Below the pieces are notes generated by a model, which saw only the letters and a program-made list of their open reading frames with translations, was not told where the DNA came from and ran no database searches. Shown here in pieces: positions 34,120-40,877 of a stretch of DNA of 64,000 nt. Origin of the DNA: Eubacterium sp. AB3007 (GTDB taxonomy: Bacteria > Bacillota > Clostridia > Peptostreptococcales > Anaerovoracaceae); the NCBI RefSeq assembly GCF_000688015.1, contig NZ_JIAD01000001.1, positions 2,237,753-2,301,752 of the forward strand, written 5' to 3'. The position numbers and the translations under genes are program-made. Within the stretch, counting starts at the first letter, position 1; the number at the start of each line of letters is the position of its first letter.

Positions 34120-34237
34120 TTGAATTGAGATGTTATATGATAGCTACAAAAGTATGGAAAAGGATCTGTGAGATTCTCTGGAGAAGACGGATCTTTCGTA
34201 AGACTACAACAAACAATCGAAAAAAGGTATATGAAAA

Positions 34238-34243
34238 TATAAT
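34238..34243 (+). promoter_or_regulatory. -10 element of the WYL operon, predicting a leaderless mRNA
   Basis: TATAAT lies only 8 bp before the ATG at 34252, so transcription would start at or within 1-2 bases of the start codon. No ribosome binding site is present and no good -35 lies 17 bp upstream, which suggests activator dependence. Confidence 0.55.
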
Positions 34244-34251
34244 ATAGAGTC

Positions 34252-35502
34252 ATGGCTTACAGTGAATTAATCAAGAATTTCAACAGAATAAGGGACTACA
34301 TGCGCCAGTTCTACGTCTACGGCTTCAGGACCAGAGACGAATACGATAAGAAGAGTGCCCGCAGCTATGACAATGAGCGCAGGCGCATCGAGAGTTGGCT
34401 CGGCGACTACATGTCTTTCCGGCAGGAACCTTCTGGAAAGGTCTCTTTTATTTCTGTCGACAGCGGTGAGGTTAACGCCAACCCTCTGTACAATGCGTTC
34501 AAGGCCAAAAGCTTTACTGCCAATGACATCATTCTGAACTTCTTCATCCTGGACATTCTGCAACCGGGTGTCAGACTGGGCGTGTCCGAGATCACAGAAA
34601 CGATCGATGAGGAGTATATGTCCGCTTTTGACGACCCGAAAGTGTTCGATGAGTCCACCGTCAGAAACAAGCTGAAGGAATATACAGAAGCAGGGATCCT
34701 GACGGCAGAGAAGGACGGCAGAAAGATGCTGTACAGCATCGCCGAGGACAACGTCAACCTGGACGGCTGGAAAGAAGCTCTGGCATTTTATTCGGAAATC
34801 GATCCGGTCGGCGTGATCGGATCCTTCCTGCTGGATAAAATGCAAAGGCAAGCGGAGTTGTTCTGCTACAAGCATCATTACATCCTGCATGCGCTGGAGA
34901 GCGACATCGTATGCACGTTGTTTGATGCGATCACGGATGACTGCACGGTCAACATTTCTGTCGACAGTAAGAGACACAATAGAATCAATGAGTACGAGGT
35001 CATTCCATTCCTGATTGCTATGAGCACGGAGAACGGCAGGGCCTATCTTCTCGGCAAAGAGGATGGGGGAAGGCATTTCAACATGTACCGCCTCGACAGG
35101 ATCCAGTCAGCCGAGAAGGGTGCCTTTGCACCTCAGAAGGCGGAACTGTTGGAAGCGGCGAAGGAATTCACGTCGCATCTTTGGAATACCTCCAGCGGCA
35201 GAAGCAGGCAGCTGGATCATCTGGAAATGACATTGCGCATTGAACCGCAGGAGGAGCATATTCTCCAAAGACTCGAAAGAGAGGGAAAGCAAGGGCATGT
35301 TGAACCGGCAGGCGAAAACCAGTATCGGTTCGTGATCGATGTGTATGACGCATCTGAAATGCTTCCGTGGCTTCGTACGTTCACCGGGCGCATCGTGGAA
35401 CTGAGCTGCACGAATCTCGAAGTGGAGAAAGTGTTCTACGATGATATGCAGTCTATGTATGACATGTATCTGAAGGATGGAGGTGAGGGCGATGCTGTTT
35501 AA
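34252..35502 (+). CDS. WYL-domain transcriptional regulator 1
   Basis: 416 residues. An N-terminal helical region (about 1-75; IRDYMRQFYVYGFRTRDEYDKKS, ending ERRRIESWLGDYM) and a winged-helix-like part (95-165; VSEITETIDEEY, NKLKEYTEAGILTAEKDGRKMLYSI). These precede a WYL-type domain (about 240-325; NEYEVIPFLIAMSTENGRAYLLGKEDGGRHFNMYRLDRI) and a WCX-like C-terminus. WYL proteins bind nucleic acid or nucleotide ligands and control phage defence, CRISPR and DNA damage genes. It overlaps the second WYL gene by 11 bp. Together they probably control the RNA/Ro locus that follows; this is inference. Confidence 0.85.
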   Translation: MAYSELIKNFNRIRDYMRQFYVYGFRTRDEYDKKSARSYDNERRRIESWLGDYMSFRQEPSGKVSFISVDSGEVNANPLYNAFKAKSFTANDIILNFFILDILQPGVRLGVSEITETIDEEYMSAFDDPKVFDESTVRNKLKEYTEAGILTAEKDGRKMLYSIAEDNVNLDGWKEALAFYSEIDPVGVIGSFLLDKMQRQAELFCYKHHYILHALESDIVCTLFDAITDDCTVNISVDSKRHNRINEYEVIPFLIAMSTENGRAYLLGKEDGGRHFNMYRLDRIQSAEKGAFAPQKAELLEAAKEFTSHLWNTSSGRSRQLDHLEMTLRIEPQEEHILQRLEREGKQGHVEPAGENQYRFVIDVYDASEMLPWLRTFTGRIVELSCTNLEVEKVFYDDMQSMYDMYLKDGGEGDAV

Positions 35503-36397
35503 CGAGATCTACGGAAACTACTACAATGCTGTCGCCGAGATCCTGAAGTACGCGGTCAACGGTGAGTTGACGCAACAGGATATATACCGGATCACAGACA
35601 GTAAAGCCTTTGCAGAAAGCGTCCTCAGCATCCCCGGCGCGCTTAACAGCGGCGAGTGGCCGTTTCTGACTGAAGATCTGGATACGCCGCTGATACATGA
35701 ACCGCAGATGCCGCTGACCACGCTGCAGAAACGATGGCTGAAGTCCTTGCTTGAGGATCCGAGGATCCGTCTGTTTGACGTGCCTGCAGATGGTCTTGGG
35801 GATGTAGAACCTTTATATAAGCCGGGAGAGATCGTCTACTTCGACCAATACTCCGATGGCGATCCGTACAGGGACGAGAAGTACGTGGAGAATTTCCGTA
35901 TAGTACTGCAGGCACTTCGCGAACATCGGAAGCTTCAGATCAGGTTCATGAGCGGCAAAGGAAAAAGCCATAAGTGGGTGTGCATCCCGCTGAAACTGGA
36001 ATACTCTCTGAAAGACGATAAGTTCCGCCTGATTATCAGTGGAAACAGGAGTGATAATACCATCAACGTAGCCAGGATCAGGAAGTGTACTCTACTTGAT
36101 GCCTTTGACCCTTCAGAAGCGGTCGGGACCGGACACGAGAAGAAGCAACTCGTTATGGAACTGATCGATGAGCGGAATGCCCTTGAGCGCGGGATGCTCC
36201 ATTTCTCACATCTGGAGAAGGAGACCGTAAAGCTGGATGAGAACAAGTACCGTATCACATTGGTGTATAATCAGGACGATGAGACAGAGATCCTGATTCG
36301 GGTCTTAAGCTTTGGGCCTGTCCTGAAGGTGCTGGAACCAGAGTATTTCATACGGCAGATTCGAAAGAGACTGGAGATGCAGAAGCGGTTTGAATAG
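35492..36397 (+). CDS. WYL-domain transcriptional regulator 2
   Basis: 301 residues, start ATG 35492 inside the end of WYL gene 1 after GGAGGTGAGGG. An N-terminal helical segment (1-70) without an obvious full HTH, then the WYL core (about 130-205; HRKLQIRFMSGKGKSHKWVCIPLKLEYSLKDDKFRLIISG) and a C-terminal WCX part ending FGPVLKVLEPEYFIRQIRKRL. Paired overlapping WYL genes suggest a heteromeric regulator. Its stop codon lies inside a strong terminator hairpin. Confidence 0.85.
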   Translation: MLFNEIYGNYYNAVAEILKYAVNGELTQQDIYRITDSKAFAESVLSIPGALNSGEWPFLTEDLDTPLIHEPQMPLTTLQKRWLKSLLEDPRIRLFDVPADGLGDVEPLYKPGEIVYFDQYSDGDPYRDEKYVENFRIVLQALREHRKLQIRFMSGKGKSHKWVCIPLKLEYSLKDDKFRLIISGNRSDNTINVARIRKCTLLDAFDPSEAVGTGHEKKQLVMELIDERNALERGMLHFSHLEKETVKLDENKYRITLVYNQDDETEILIRVLSFGPVLKVLEPEYFIRQIRKRLEMQKRFE

Positions 36398-36409
36398 CCG
36401 CTTCTTTTT
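36382..36409 (+). terminator. Terminator overlapping the WYL 2 stop codon
   Basis: GAAGCGG (36382-36388) pairs with CCGCTTC (36398-36404), followed by TTTTT. The stop TAG is in the loop. It separates WYL transcription from the RNA array. Confidence 0.8.
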
Positions 36410-36658
36410 CAATGGAAGCTGGCGTTCGCAACTTTTTTTTCATGATAAGTGGGATATTCGATGGTACTATAAGATCACAAAATACATTGAAAAGTGAATA
36501 TCTGCTTATGCTTTTGATCCAACTCGGTGCAGAAGGCTCAACAACCTGCCGAGGTGTGGCGGAGTTCTCAGTGAGAATCTCGGGGGATACCCCGGAAGCG
36601 GTTTTTAGATCCATTCGAAGGGGAGGATGAAAGGCATAGGCAGGTATTCAGAGAAAGA
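36410..36658 (+). other. Structured non-coding stretch before the Y RNA-like array
   Basis: About 250 bp. A T8 run (36433-36440), a possible -10 TATAAG (36468-36473), a hairpin CTCG-GT-GCAG...CTGC-CGAG (about 36522-36554), TTCTC/GAGAA near 36565 and CGGGG/CCCCG near 36582. A 72-codon reading frame (36412-36630) and a 16-codon one starting at 36627 exist, but neither has a recognisable product or well-placed ribosome binding site. Probably promoter region or the 5' part of the RNA. Confidence 0.45.
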
Positions 36659-36764
36659 AAGGCGTAAACTGCAATGATTCGGACCGACAGGTTGTGGGTT
36701 CGACTCCCACCATCGACCATAGAGTTGATGTAGCTCGCGGAGAGCCGTCGAAATAATACGCCTT
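36659..36764 (+). ncRNA. Y RNA-like module 1: circularly permuted tRNA mimic on a bulged stem
   Basis: Outer stem AAGGCGT (36659-36665) with ACGCCTT (36758-36764). Inner stem TTCGGAC (36678-36684) with GTCGAA (36747-36752), leaving one bulged G; GTCGAA fits the GNCGAA motif of bacterial YrlA RNAs. At the far end: T-stem GTGGG/CCCAC (36694-36710) with loop TTCGACT, acceptor-like stem CATCGAC (36711-36717) with GTTGATG (36724-36730) closed by loop CATAGA, then D-stem GCTC/GAGC (36733-36745). There is no anticodon arm: the Y stem replaces it. The T half comes before the D half, as in a permuted tRNA. Adjacent to a Ro-like gene. Confidence 0.75.
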
Positions 36765-36772
36765 GAATAATA

Positions 36773-36883
36773 AAGGTGCGGACAGCAATGCAAGATCCTT
36801 TGAATGGCTCAACGGTAGGGCACCTGATTGTTAATCAGGATGAGTTGCAGGTTCGAGTCCTGCTTCGATGAAAACCGCACCTT
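36773..36883 (+). ncRNA. Y RNA-like module 2 carrying a tRNA-Asn(GTT)-like domain
   Basis: Outer stem AAGGTGCGG (36773-36781) with CCGCACCTT (36875-36883), 9 perfect pairs. Just inside it is ACAGCAATG, shared with modules 1 and 3. Enclosed at 36798-36871 is a canonical-order tRNA-like fold: acceptor CTTTGAA/TTCGATG with one T-T mismatch, D-stem GCTC/GGGC, anticodon stem CCTGA/TCAGG with loop TTGTTAA (anticodon GTT), 7-nt variable loop, T-stem GCAGG/CCTGC with TTCGAGT. No CCA follows, and the outer stem would block normal end processing, so a tRNA mimic is more likely than a working tRNA. Confidence 0.7.
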
Positions 36884-36892
36884 GAGATAATA

Positions 36893-36954
36893 AAAGCACA
36901 GACAGCAATGATTGATCGAAATCCTGTAAGAGTAGCCCTGGTTTTAAGTGCTTT
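36893..36954 (+). ncRNA. Y RNA-like module 3: short hairpin in the leader of the Ro-like gene
   Basis: AAAGCAC (36893-36899) pairs with GTGCTTT (36948-36954). It begins like the other modules (GACAGCAATG) but has no tRNA-like insert. It ends 14 nt before AAAGAGG, the ribosome binding site of the Ro-like gene, so Ro binding here could control translation (inference). Confidence 0.5.
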
Positions 36955-36982
36955 GGATCATTTATGGAAAGAGGTGTTAGAG

Positions 36983-38476
36983 ATGCTGAACATGTTAAAG
37001 AAACAAGCGAATCAGTTTTATACAGAAAACGGAGCCGTTACATATAGAACGACTGCGTCTGATTGTCTTGACCTGTTTTCAAGGATCGGAGCGATGAGAA
37101 ATGCTGGTGAGCAGGATATCATCGAGTGCTTTTCGAGAGCGTATATTGAGAATCCGGACCTGACCATGAAAATTCTATTTTATGCCAGAGACGTGCGTGG
37201 TGGTCTTGGTGAGCGCAGGGTGTTCCGTGTTATTATGAACTGGCTCGCCGGTTACAACAAAACATCCGTAGAGAAAAACATTGAACGAATCGCTGAATAC
37301 GGCAGATTTGATGATGTCGTTGAACTCATGGATACAAGCTGCAAGGATAGCGTTCTTGCGTACATCAGAAAGCAGTTGTTCGCTGATTTGGCAGCACTCG
37401 AAAAGCAGGGCAGCGTGTCACTCCTGGCTAAATGGTTGCCGTCCGTTAATGCATCCAATGCGGATACAGTCAGAAAAGCAAAGTCAATCGCCAGAGCTCT
37501 CAATATGAGTGACGCTCAGTATAGAAAAGCGCTGAGCAAGCTGAGAGCCCAGATTAAGATTATCGAAAACAACCTGCGTGAGAAAGACTATACTTTCGAT
37601 TACTCCAAGCAGCCGTCCAAGGCCATGTTCAAGTACAGACAAGCGTTCATCAGGAACGATAATGAACGTTACATGGAATTCCTGAATAGGGTTGAAAAAG
37701 GTGAAACTAAACTCAATACTTCGACATTGATGCCATATGACATTATTGCACCAATCGTCACACAGGATAATAATTATTGTGCCTGGAGTGGGACTACAAT
37801 AGAAATTAATCCGGCTGTAAGACAGTCTATGAATGTTTCCTGGAATGCGTTGGAGGATTTCACTGATAACAGAAATGCCCTTGCAGTTATCGATAGTTCA
37901 GGATCCATGTATTGGGGAGGTACACCTATACCAGAAGCTGTAGCTATTTCACTGGGAATCTATTTTGCAGAAAGGAATAAGGGAGCATTCAGAAACCACT
38001 TTATTACGTTCTCCGAAACCCCACGACTCGTTGAGGTTAAGGGAAAAGATATCGTTGATAAGACTGTCTATTGCGAAAGCTTCAGTGAAATCGGCAACAC
38101 CGATGTGCAGAAGGTATTTGAGCTTTTGCTTGATACAGCTGTAGAAAACCACTTACCTCAGCGTGATTTGCCAGAAACTCTGTACATCATAACAGATATG
38201 GAGTTTGATGCTTGTGTATATGGAGCGGATATAACTAACTTTGAGTATGCCAAAAAGCAATTCGCAAGGTTTGGTTACATACTGCCGCAGATAGTGTTCT
38301 GGAACATACAGAGCAGAAATGCGCAGGTCCCGGTTACCATGAATGAACAAGGAGTAGTTCTGGTATCAGGCTGCACTCCGAGACTGTTTTCCATGATTGC
38401 AAGCGGAAAATATAATCCATATGACTTCATGATGGAGGTCATCGGAAGCGATCGTTACGCACAGATCGCTGCATAA
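36983..38476 (+). CDS. Ro60-like RNA-binding protein (DUF2828/TROVE-like with VWA domain)
   Basis: 497 residues. N-terminal helical-repeat part (about 10-270) with the marks TENGAVTYRTTASDCLDLF, RIGAMRNAGEQDI, FYARDVRGGLGERRVFR and SLLAKWLPSVNAS, as in the DUF2828 family, which resembles the TROVE ring of Ro60/Rsr. C-terminal von Willebrand A domain with an intact MIDAS motif VIDSSGSM near residue 302 and later ITDMEFD. Ro proteins hold Y RNAs and misfolded RNA and help exonucleases or RNA repair. ATG 36983 follows AAAGAGG; a frame open from 36908 overlaps module 3 and is less likely. Directly preceded by Y RNA-like modules, which supports the assignment. Confidence 0.8.
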   Translation: MLNMLKKQANQFYTENGAVTYRTTASDCLDLFSRIGAMRNAGEQDIIECFSRAYIENPDLTMKILFYARDVRGGLGERRVFRVIMNWLAGYNKTSVEKNIERIAEYGRFDDVVELMDTSCKDSVLAYIRKQLFADLAALEKQGSVSLLAKWLPSVNASNADTVRKAKSIARALNMSDAQYRKALSKLRAQIKIIENNLREKDYTFDYSKQPSKAMFKYRQAFIRNDNERYMEFLNRVEKGETKLNTSTLMPYDIIAPIVTQDNNYCAWSGTTIEINPAVRQSMNVSWNALEDFTDNRNALAVIDSSGSMYWGGTPIPEAVAISLGIYFAERNKGAFRNHFITFSETPRLVEVKGKDIVDKTVYCESFSEIGNTDVQKVFELLLDTAVENHLPQRDLPETLYIITDMEFDACVYGADITNFEYAKKQFARFGYILPQIVFWNIQSRNAQVPVTMNEQGVVLVSGCTPRLFSMIASGKYNPYDFMMEVIGSDRYAQIAA

Positions 38477-38570
38477 CACGGTAATTATGTTCCAACTAAA
38501 CAACAGCCGGTCCAATTGCTCTTGCACCATCAAAAAAAGCATGATATAAGTTAAGTAACAAGTTAACAAG

Positions 38571-38655
38571 ACCATAAAGAGCACGTTAGGGACAGGCCCG
38601 GTGATCGTGCAGCAACCTGCCTTTATGGTAAGGTGCTAATGCCTGAGCGATGGGT
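38571..38655 (+). promoter_or_regulatory. SAM-I (S-box) riboswitch, copy 2
   Basis: Same core as copy 1: AAAGAGCACG, GGGACAGGCCC with GGTGA, GCAGCAACC, GGTGCTAATGCC. P2 GCACG/CGTGC is preserved. Its original target appears to be the ROK-type gene starting at 38740, now split by a TnpB element. Confidence 0.88.
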
Positions 38656-38670
38656 ACGATTTTTGAAGCA

Positions 38671-38700
38671 AAGTCCTATCGCAGCGATGGGACTTTTTTT
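38671..38700 (+). terminator. Riboswitch expression-platform terminator, copy 2
   Basis: AAGTCCTATC-GCAGC-GATGGGACTT followed by a longer T run than copy 1. Confidence 0.85.
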
Positions 38701-38739
38701 ATATGCGAAAAACAGGGTCGTTTGGATAAAGCAAAAGGG

Positions 38740-38777
38740 ATGTATGGAGAGAGGAATTTATCTAAAAGCTTAACGAG
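38740..38777 (+). pseudogene. 5' fragment of a ROK-family repressor gene split by the TnpB element
   Basis: ATG 38740 preceded by AAAAGGG reads MYGERNLSKSLT up to the left end of the element. Joining it to 40223 gives ...LT-VQNAIRINQ in a frame typical of ROK N-termini. Confidence 0.55.
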
Positions 38778-40222
38778 AAAACCCCCACTTCTGCAAGTGG
38801 AGGGATGAATCGTTCGGTATGGGCCAAAGAATGCTATACGGCTATACCCTCGAGTGTCGCTCTGCAGGAGAGCCATTTCTGAGTAAAATGCCAGGAACTT
38901 CCTGTTTCGATATTGCATAAACGGATGACATGTGATACGATAAGAACATACGTTCGGAGGTGTATCATGAAGCGTATCAGAGGATACCGGTATCGCGCAT
39001 ATCCAGACCGGAAACAGCAGGCGTTCTTCGCACGGACCTTTGGGGCCTGTCGTTTTGTATATAACTACTATCTTGAACAGAAGAAAACGTTTTGGGAGGA
39101 GTGTCATGACACGCTGAAATACACAGAAGAAGGCAGAGATCTGTCCCATCACCTGAAAAAGGAGGCACCATGGCTGAAAGAAGCTGACAGCATCGCGCTG
39201 CAGCAAGCCCTGAGACACCTGGAACAAGCATATGAGAACTTTTTTCAGAAGCGAGGAGGGTATCCGAAGTTCAAAAGCAAACGGCATGCTCAGAGTTACC
39301 GAACGATGAATGTAAATGGCAGCATCCGGATCGGAGGAGACCGGATCCGGGTACCGAAAGCGGGAGAAGTTAAGATCCGAAATACAAGAGTCTTTGACGG
39401 AAGGATCCTGTCGGCCACGGTATCCATGACAGCCAGCGGGAGGTATTACATCACGCTGCAGGTAGAGGAGGAGGCAGAAGTGCTTCCGAACAAAGGAGGA
39501 GAAACGGGGCTGGATGCTGGGCTGACGGTCCTGTATACTGATTCATCCGGGAAGAGCGTTCCGAACCCAAGGACACAGAAGAAGCACGAGAAGAAGATCG
39601 CAAGACTTGCGAAGAAGCTGTCGAGAAAGAAGAGAGGTTCGAAGAACCGGGAGAAGGCAAGGAAGAAACTTGCGAGAGAACAGGAGAAGGTAGCAGACAT
39701 CAGAAGAGACTATTTGCATAAGGAGACCTGTCGGCTGGCGAACGAGAACCAAGTCGTCTGCGTAGAGGATCTGAATGTAAAAGGGATGATGAAAAACCAC
39801 AGGCTCGCCAGGTCCATCGGAGACGCGTCGTGGGGGGAGTTCTACCGGATGCTGGAATACAAGCTGGCAGATCATGGCGGGGTACTGGTGAAGGTACCGC
39901 GGACATTCCCGTCAAGCCAGCAATGTTCGTGCTGTGGAAAGAGAAACACGGGGGTCAAGGATCTTTCGGTCAGGAGATGGAAGTGCCCGGTGTGTGGAGC
40001 GCTGCATGACAGAGATGTGAATGCAGCGATCAATATACTGAAGAAAGGGAAGGAGATCCTGGCGGCATAGAGCCTCTGGGACGAAATATCGTACCGTGGG
40101 TCGCACGGGAAGTAAAGCCTGTGGAGAGAGTGTAAGACGGAGTTCCCAAGGGAACCTGCAGTTCTCGATGAAGCAGGAATCCCCCACTTCAAATACGCGT
40201 CAGTGTATTAAGTGGTGGGAGC
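38778..40222 (+). mobile_element. IS200/IS605-type element with tnpB only (IS1341-like)
   Basis: The left end has hairpin CCCCCACTT-CTGC-AAGTGGAGGG (38782-38804); the right end has CCCCCACTT...AAGTGGTGGG (40181-40219). Both arms start with the same CCCCCACTT, as in subterminal hairpins of this superfamily. No tnpA Y1 transposase gene is present, so it needs one in trans. Ends are estimated to within a few bases from the split ROK reading frame. The region from about 39950 to the right end should encode the reRNA (omega RNA), with the guide read from the sequence beginning near 40223. Confidence 0.75.
38967..40070 (+). CDS. tnpB: RNA-guided nuclease TnpB (IS200/IS605 family)
   Basis: 367 residues. 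N-terminal helix-turn-helix/OrfB-N region ([28 protein letters not shown]), then a split RuvC nuclease: GLDAGL (Asp near 182), [10 protein letters not shown] (Glu near 267) and [10 protein letters not shown] (Asp near 350), with a zinc ribbon CSCCG...CPVCG between the last two. All catalytic residues are present, so it looks active. ATG 38967 follows GGAGGTG; extra codons upstream from 38913 are unlikely. The substitution of Ala in GLDAGL (often GLDLGL) does not affect the catalytic Asp. Confidence 0.93.
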   Translation: MKRIRGYRYRAYPDRKQQAFFARTFGACRFVYNYYLEQKKTFWEECHDTLKYTEEGRDLSHHLKKEAPWLKEADSIALQQALRHLEQAYENFFQKRGGYPKFKSKRHAQSYRTMNVNGSIRIGGDRIRVPKAGEVKIRNTRVFDGRILSATVSMTASGRYYITLQVEEEAEVLPNKGGETGLDAGLTVLYTDSSGKSVPNPRTQKKHEKKIARLAKKLSRKKRGSKNREKARKKLAREQEKVADIRRDYLHKETCRLANENQVVCVEDLNVKGMMKNHRLARSIGDASWGEFYRMLEYKLADHGGVLVKVPRTFPSSQQCSCCGKRNTGVKDLSVRRWKCPVCGALHDRDVNAAINILKKGKEILAA

Positions 40223-40584
40223 GTTCAAAACGCCATACGGATCAATCAGTGTATTTCGGGACCTTCGCTCATATATGAATTGAATCTGAGCCGTCCCACG
40301 GTCACGCAGAACCTGAGCGAACTGCTGGAAGAAGGACTGATATTCGAGAACGGATCCTTTGGGAATAAAGGATGTTTTTTGACTGCAAGATCATACTCGG
40401 CGGATATGTCGGGGCGCACCTCAAGGATCATATGAAACAGATCCGGTCGATGGTGGCAGCAAGAGATCCATTTGATGATAATGCGGATTATCTGGAAGCG
40501 TGCACTATAAAACGCTGGTACGGTACATCAACTTTGAGGATAAGGGCATGGTGCTTGGATATGGCTGTGGTACTCCCGGAATGA
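40223..40584 (+). pseudogene. 3' remnants of the ROK-family repressor gene
   Basis: Frame from 40223 gives VQNAIRINQCISGPSLIYEL and NLSRPTVTQNLSELLEEGLI-FENGSFGNKG, the HTH of ROK repressors. After about 40385 the match jumps frame to IILGGYVGAHLKDHMKQIRS-MVAARDPFDDNADYLEAC, the extreme C-terminus of ROK proteins. Some 250 residues of sugar-kinase-like core are missing, so the gene is dead independently of the insertion. Confidence 0.65.
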
Positions 40585-40637
40585 CCAAAAGAAGTAAATA
40601 TATGCATGAAGCATATGAATTGGGAAGAACATTATAG
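40499..40637 (+). pseudogene. Unidentified gene remnant, possibly a uroporphyrinogen decarboxylase/MtaA-like C-terminus
   Basis: Open frame reading HYKTLVRYINFEDKGMVLGY, then GCGTPGMTKRSKYMHEAYEL-GRTL and stop. It resembles the C-terminal end of corrinoid methyltransferase MtaA/uroporphyrinogen decarboxylase-type proteins, but it is short and the match is by eye only. It partly overlaps the ROK remnant in another frame. Confidence 0.3.
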
Positions 40638-40661
40638 TTTTGTATGCGATTAGTTGCCTGA

Positions 40662-40877
40662 TCAAGATCAATCATTCACTTCACATTTCTGAACGGAGTT
40701 GCCGGAAGGGAGCACACACTGGAGCACGCAGTCGATTCTGCGAAAAACTTCAGCCAGTGCAAGCCGATGGTTGTCGGGACAGGCAGACTGACCTTGTTTT
40801 CGGGGACGCCTTTGCTTGAGGAAGCGCAGCGGAGGGAGTTTACACCGCTCACTGAATATGAAGGAAACGGAGCATAA
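40662..40877 (+). pseudogene. C-terminal fragment of a radical SAM protein
   Basis: About 70 codons without a start. FLNGVAGREHTLEHAVDSAK, CKPMVVGTGRLTLFSGTPLL and EEAQRREFTPLTE are typical of the C-terminal part of B12-binding/YhcC-type radical SAM proteins. The CxxxCxxC region is absent, so only the 3' end of the gene remains. Confidence 0.55.

Larger units (their letters stand above)
38542..38700 (+). repeat. Direct repeat copy 2 (riboswitch plus terminator)
   Basis: Matches 33232-33388 with roughly eight substitutions. The two copies bracket the amidohydrolase, WYL, Y RNA-like and Ro-like genes. Confidence 0.9.

Noticed and set aside
36412-36630. A 72-codon plus-strand frame before the Y RNA-like array, and a 16-codon frame at 36627
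   Set aside because: No recognised product, no well-spaced ribosome binding site (the GGGGAGG touches the second ATG), and the DNA is better explained as structured RNA or promoter region.
36798-36871. An ordinary tRNA-Asn gene
   Set aside because: Acceptor mismatch, long variable loop, no CCA, and enclosure in a 9-bp outer stem within a repeated module make a tRNA mimic more likely; function as a tRNA is not excluded.
36659-36954. A CRISPR array
   Set aside because: The repeated units differ in length and are hairpins with tRNA-like inserts; no identical direct repeats with uniform spacers and no cas genes.
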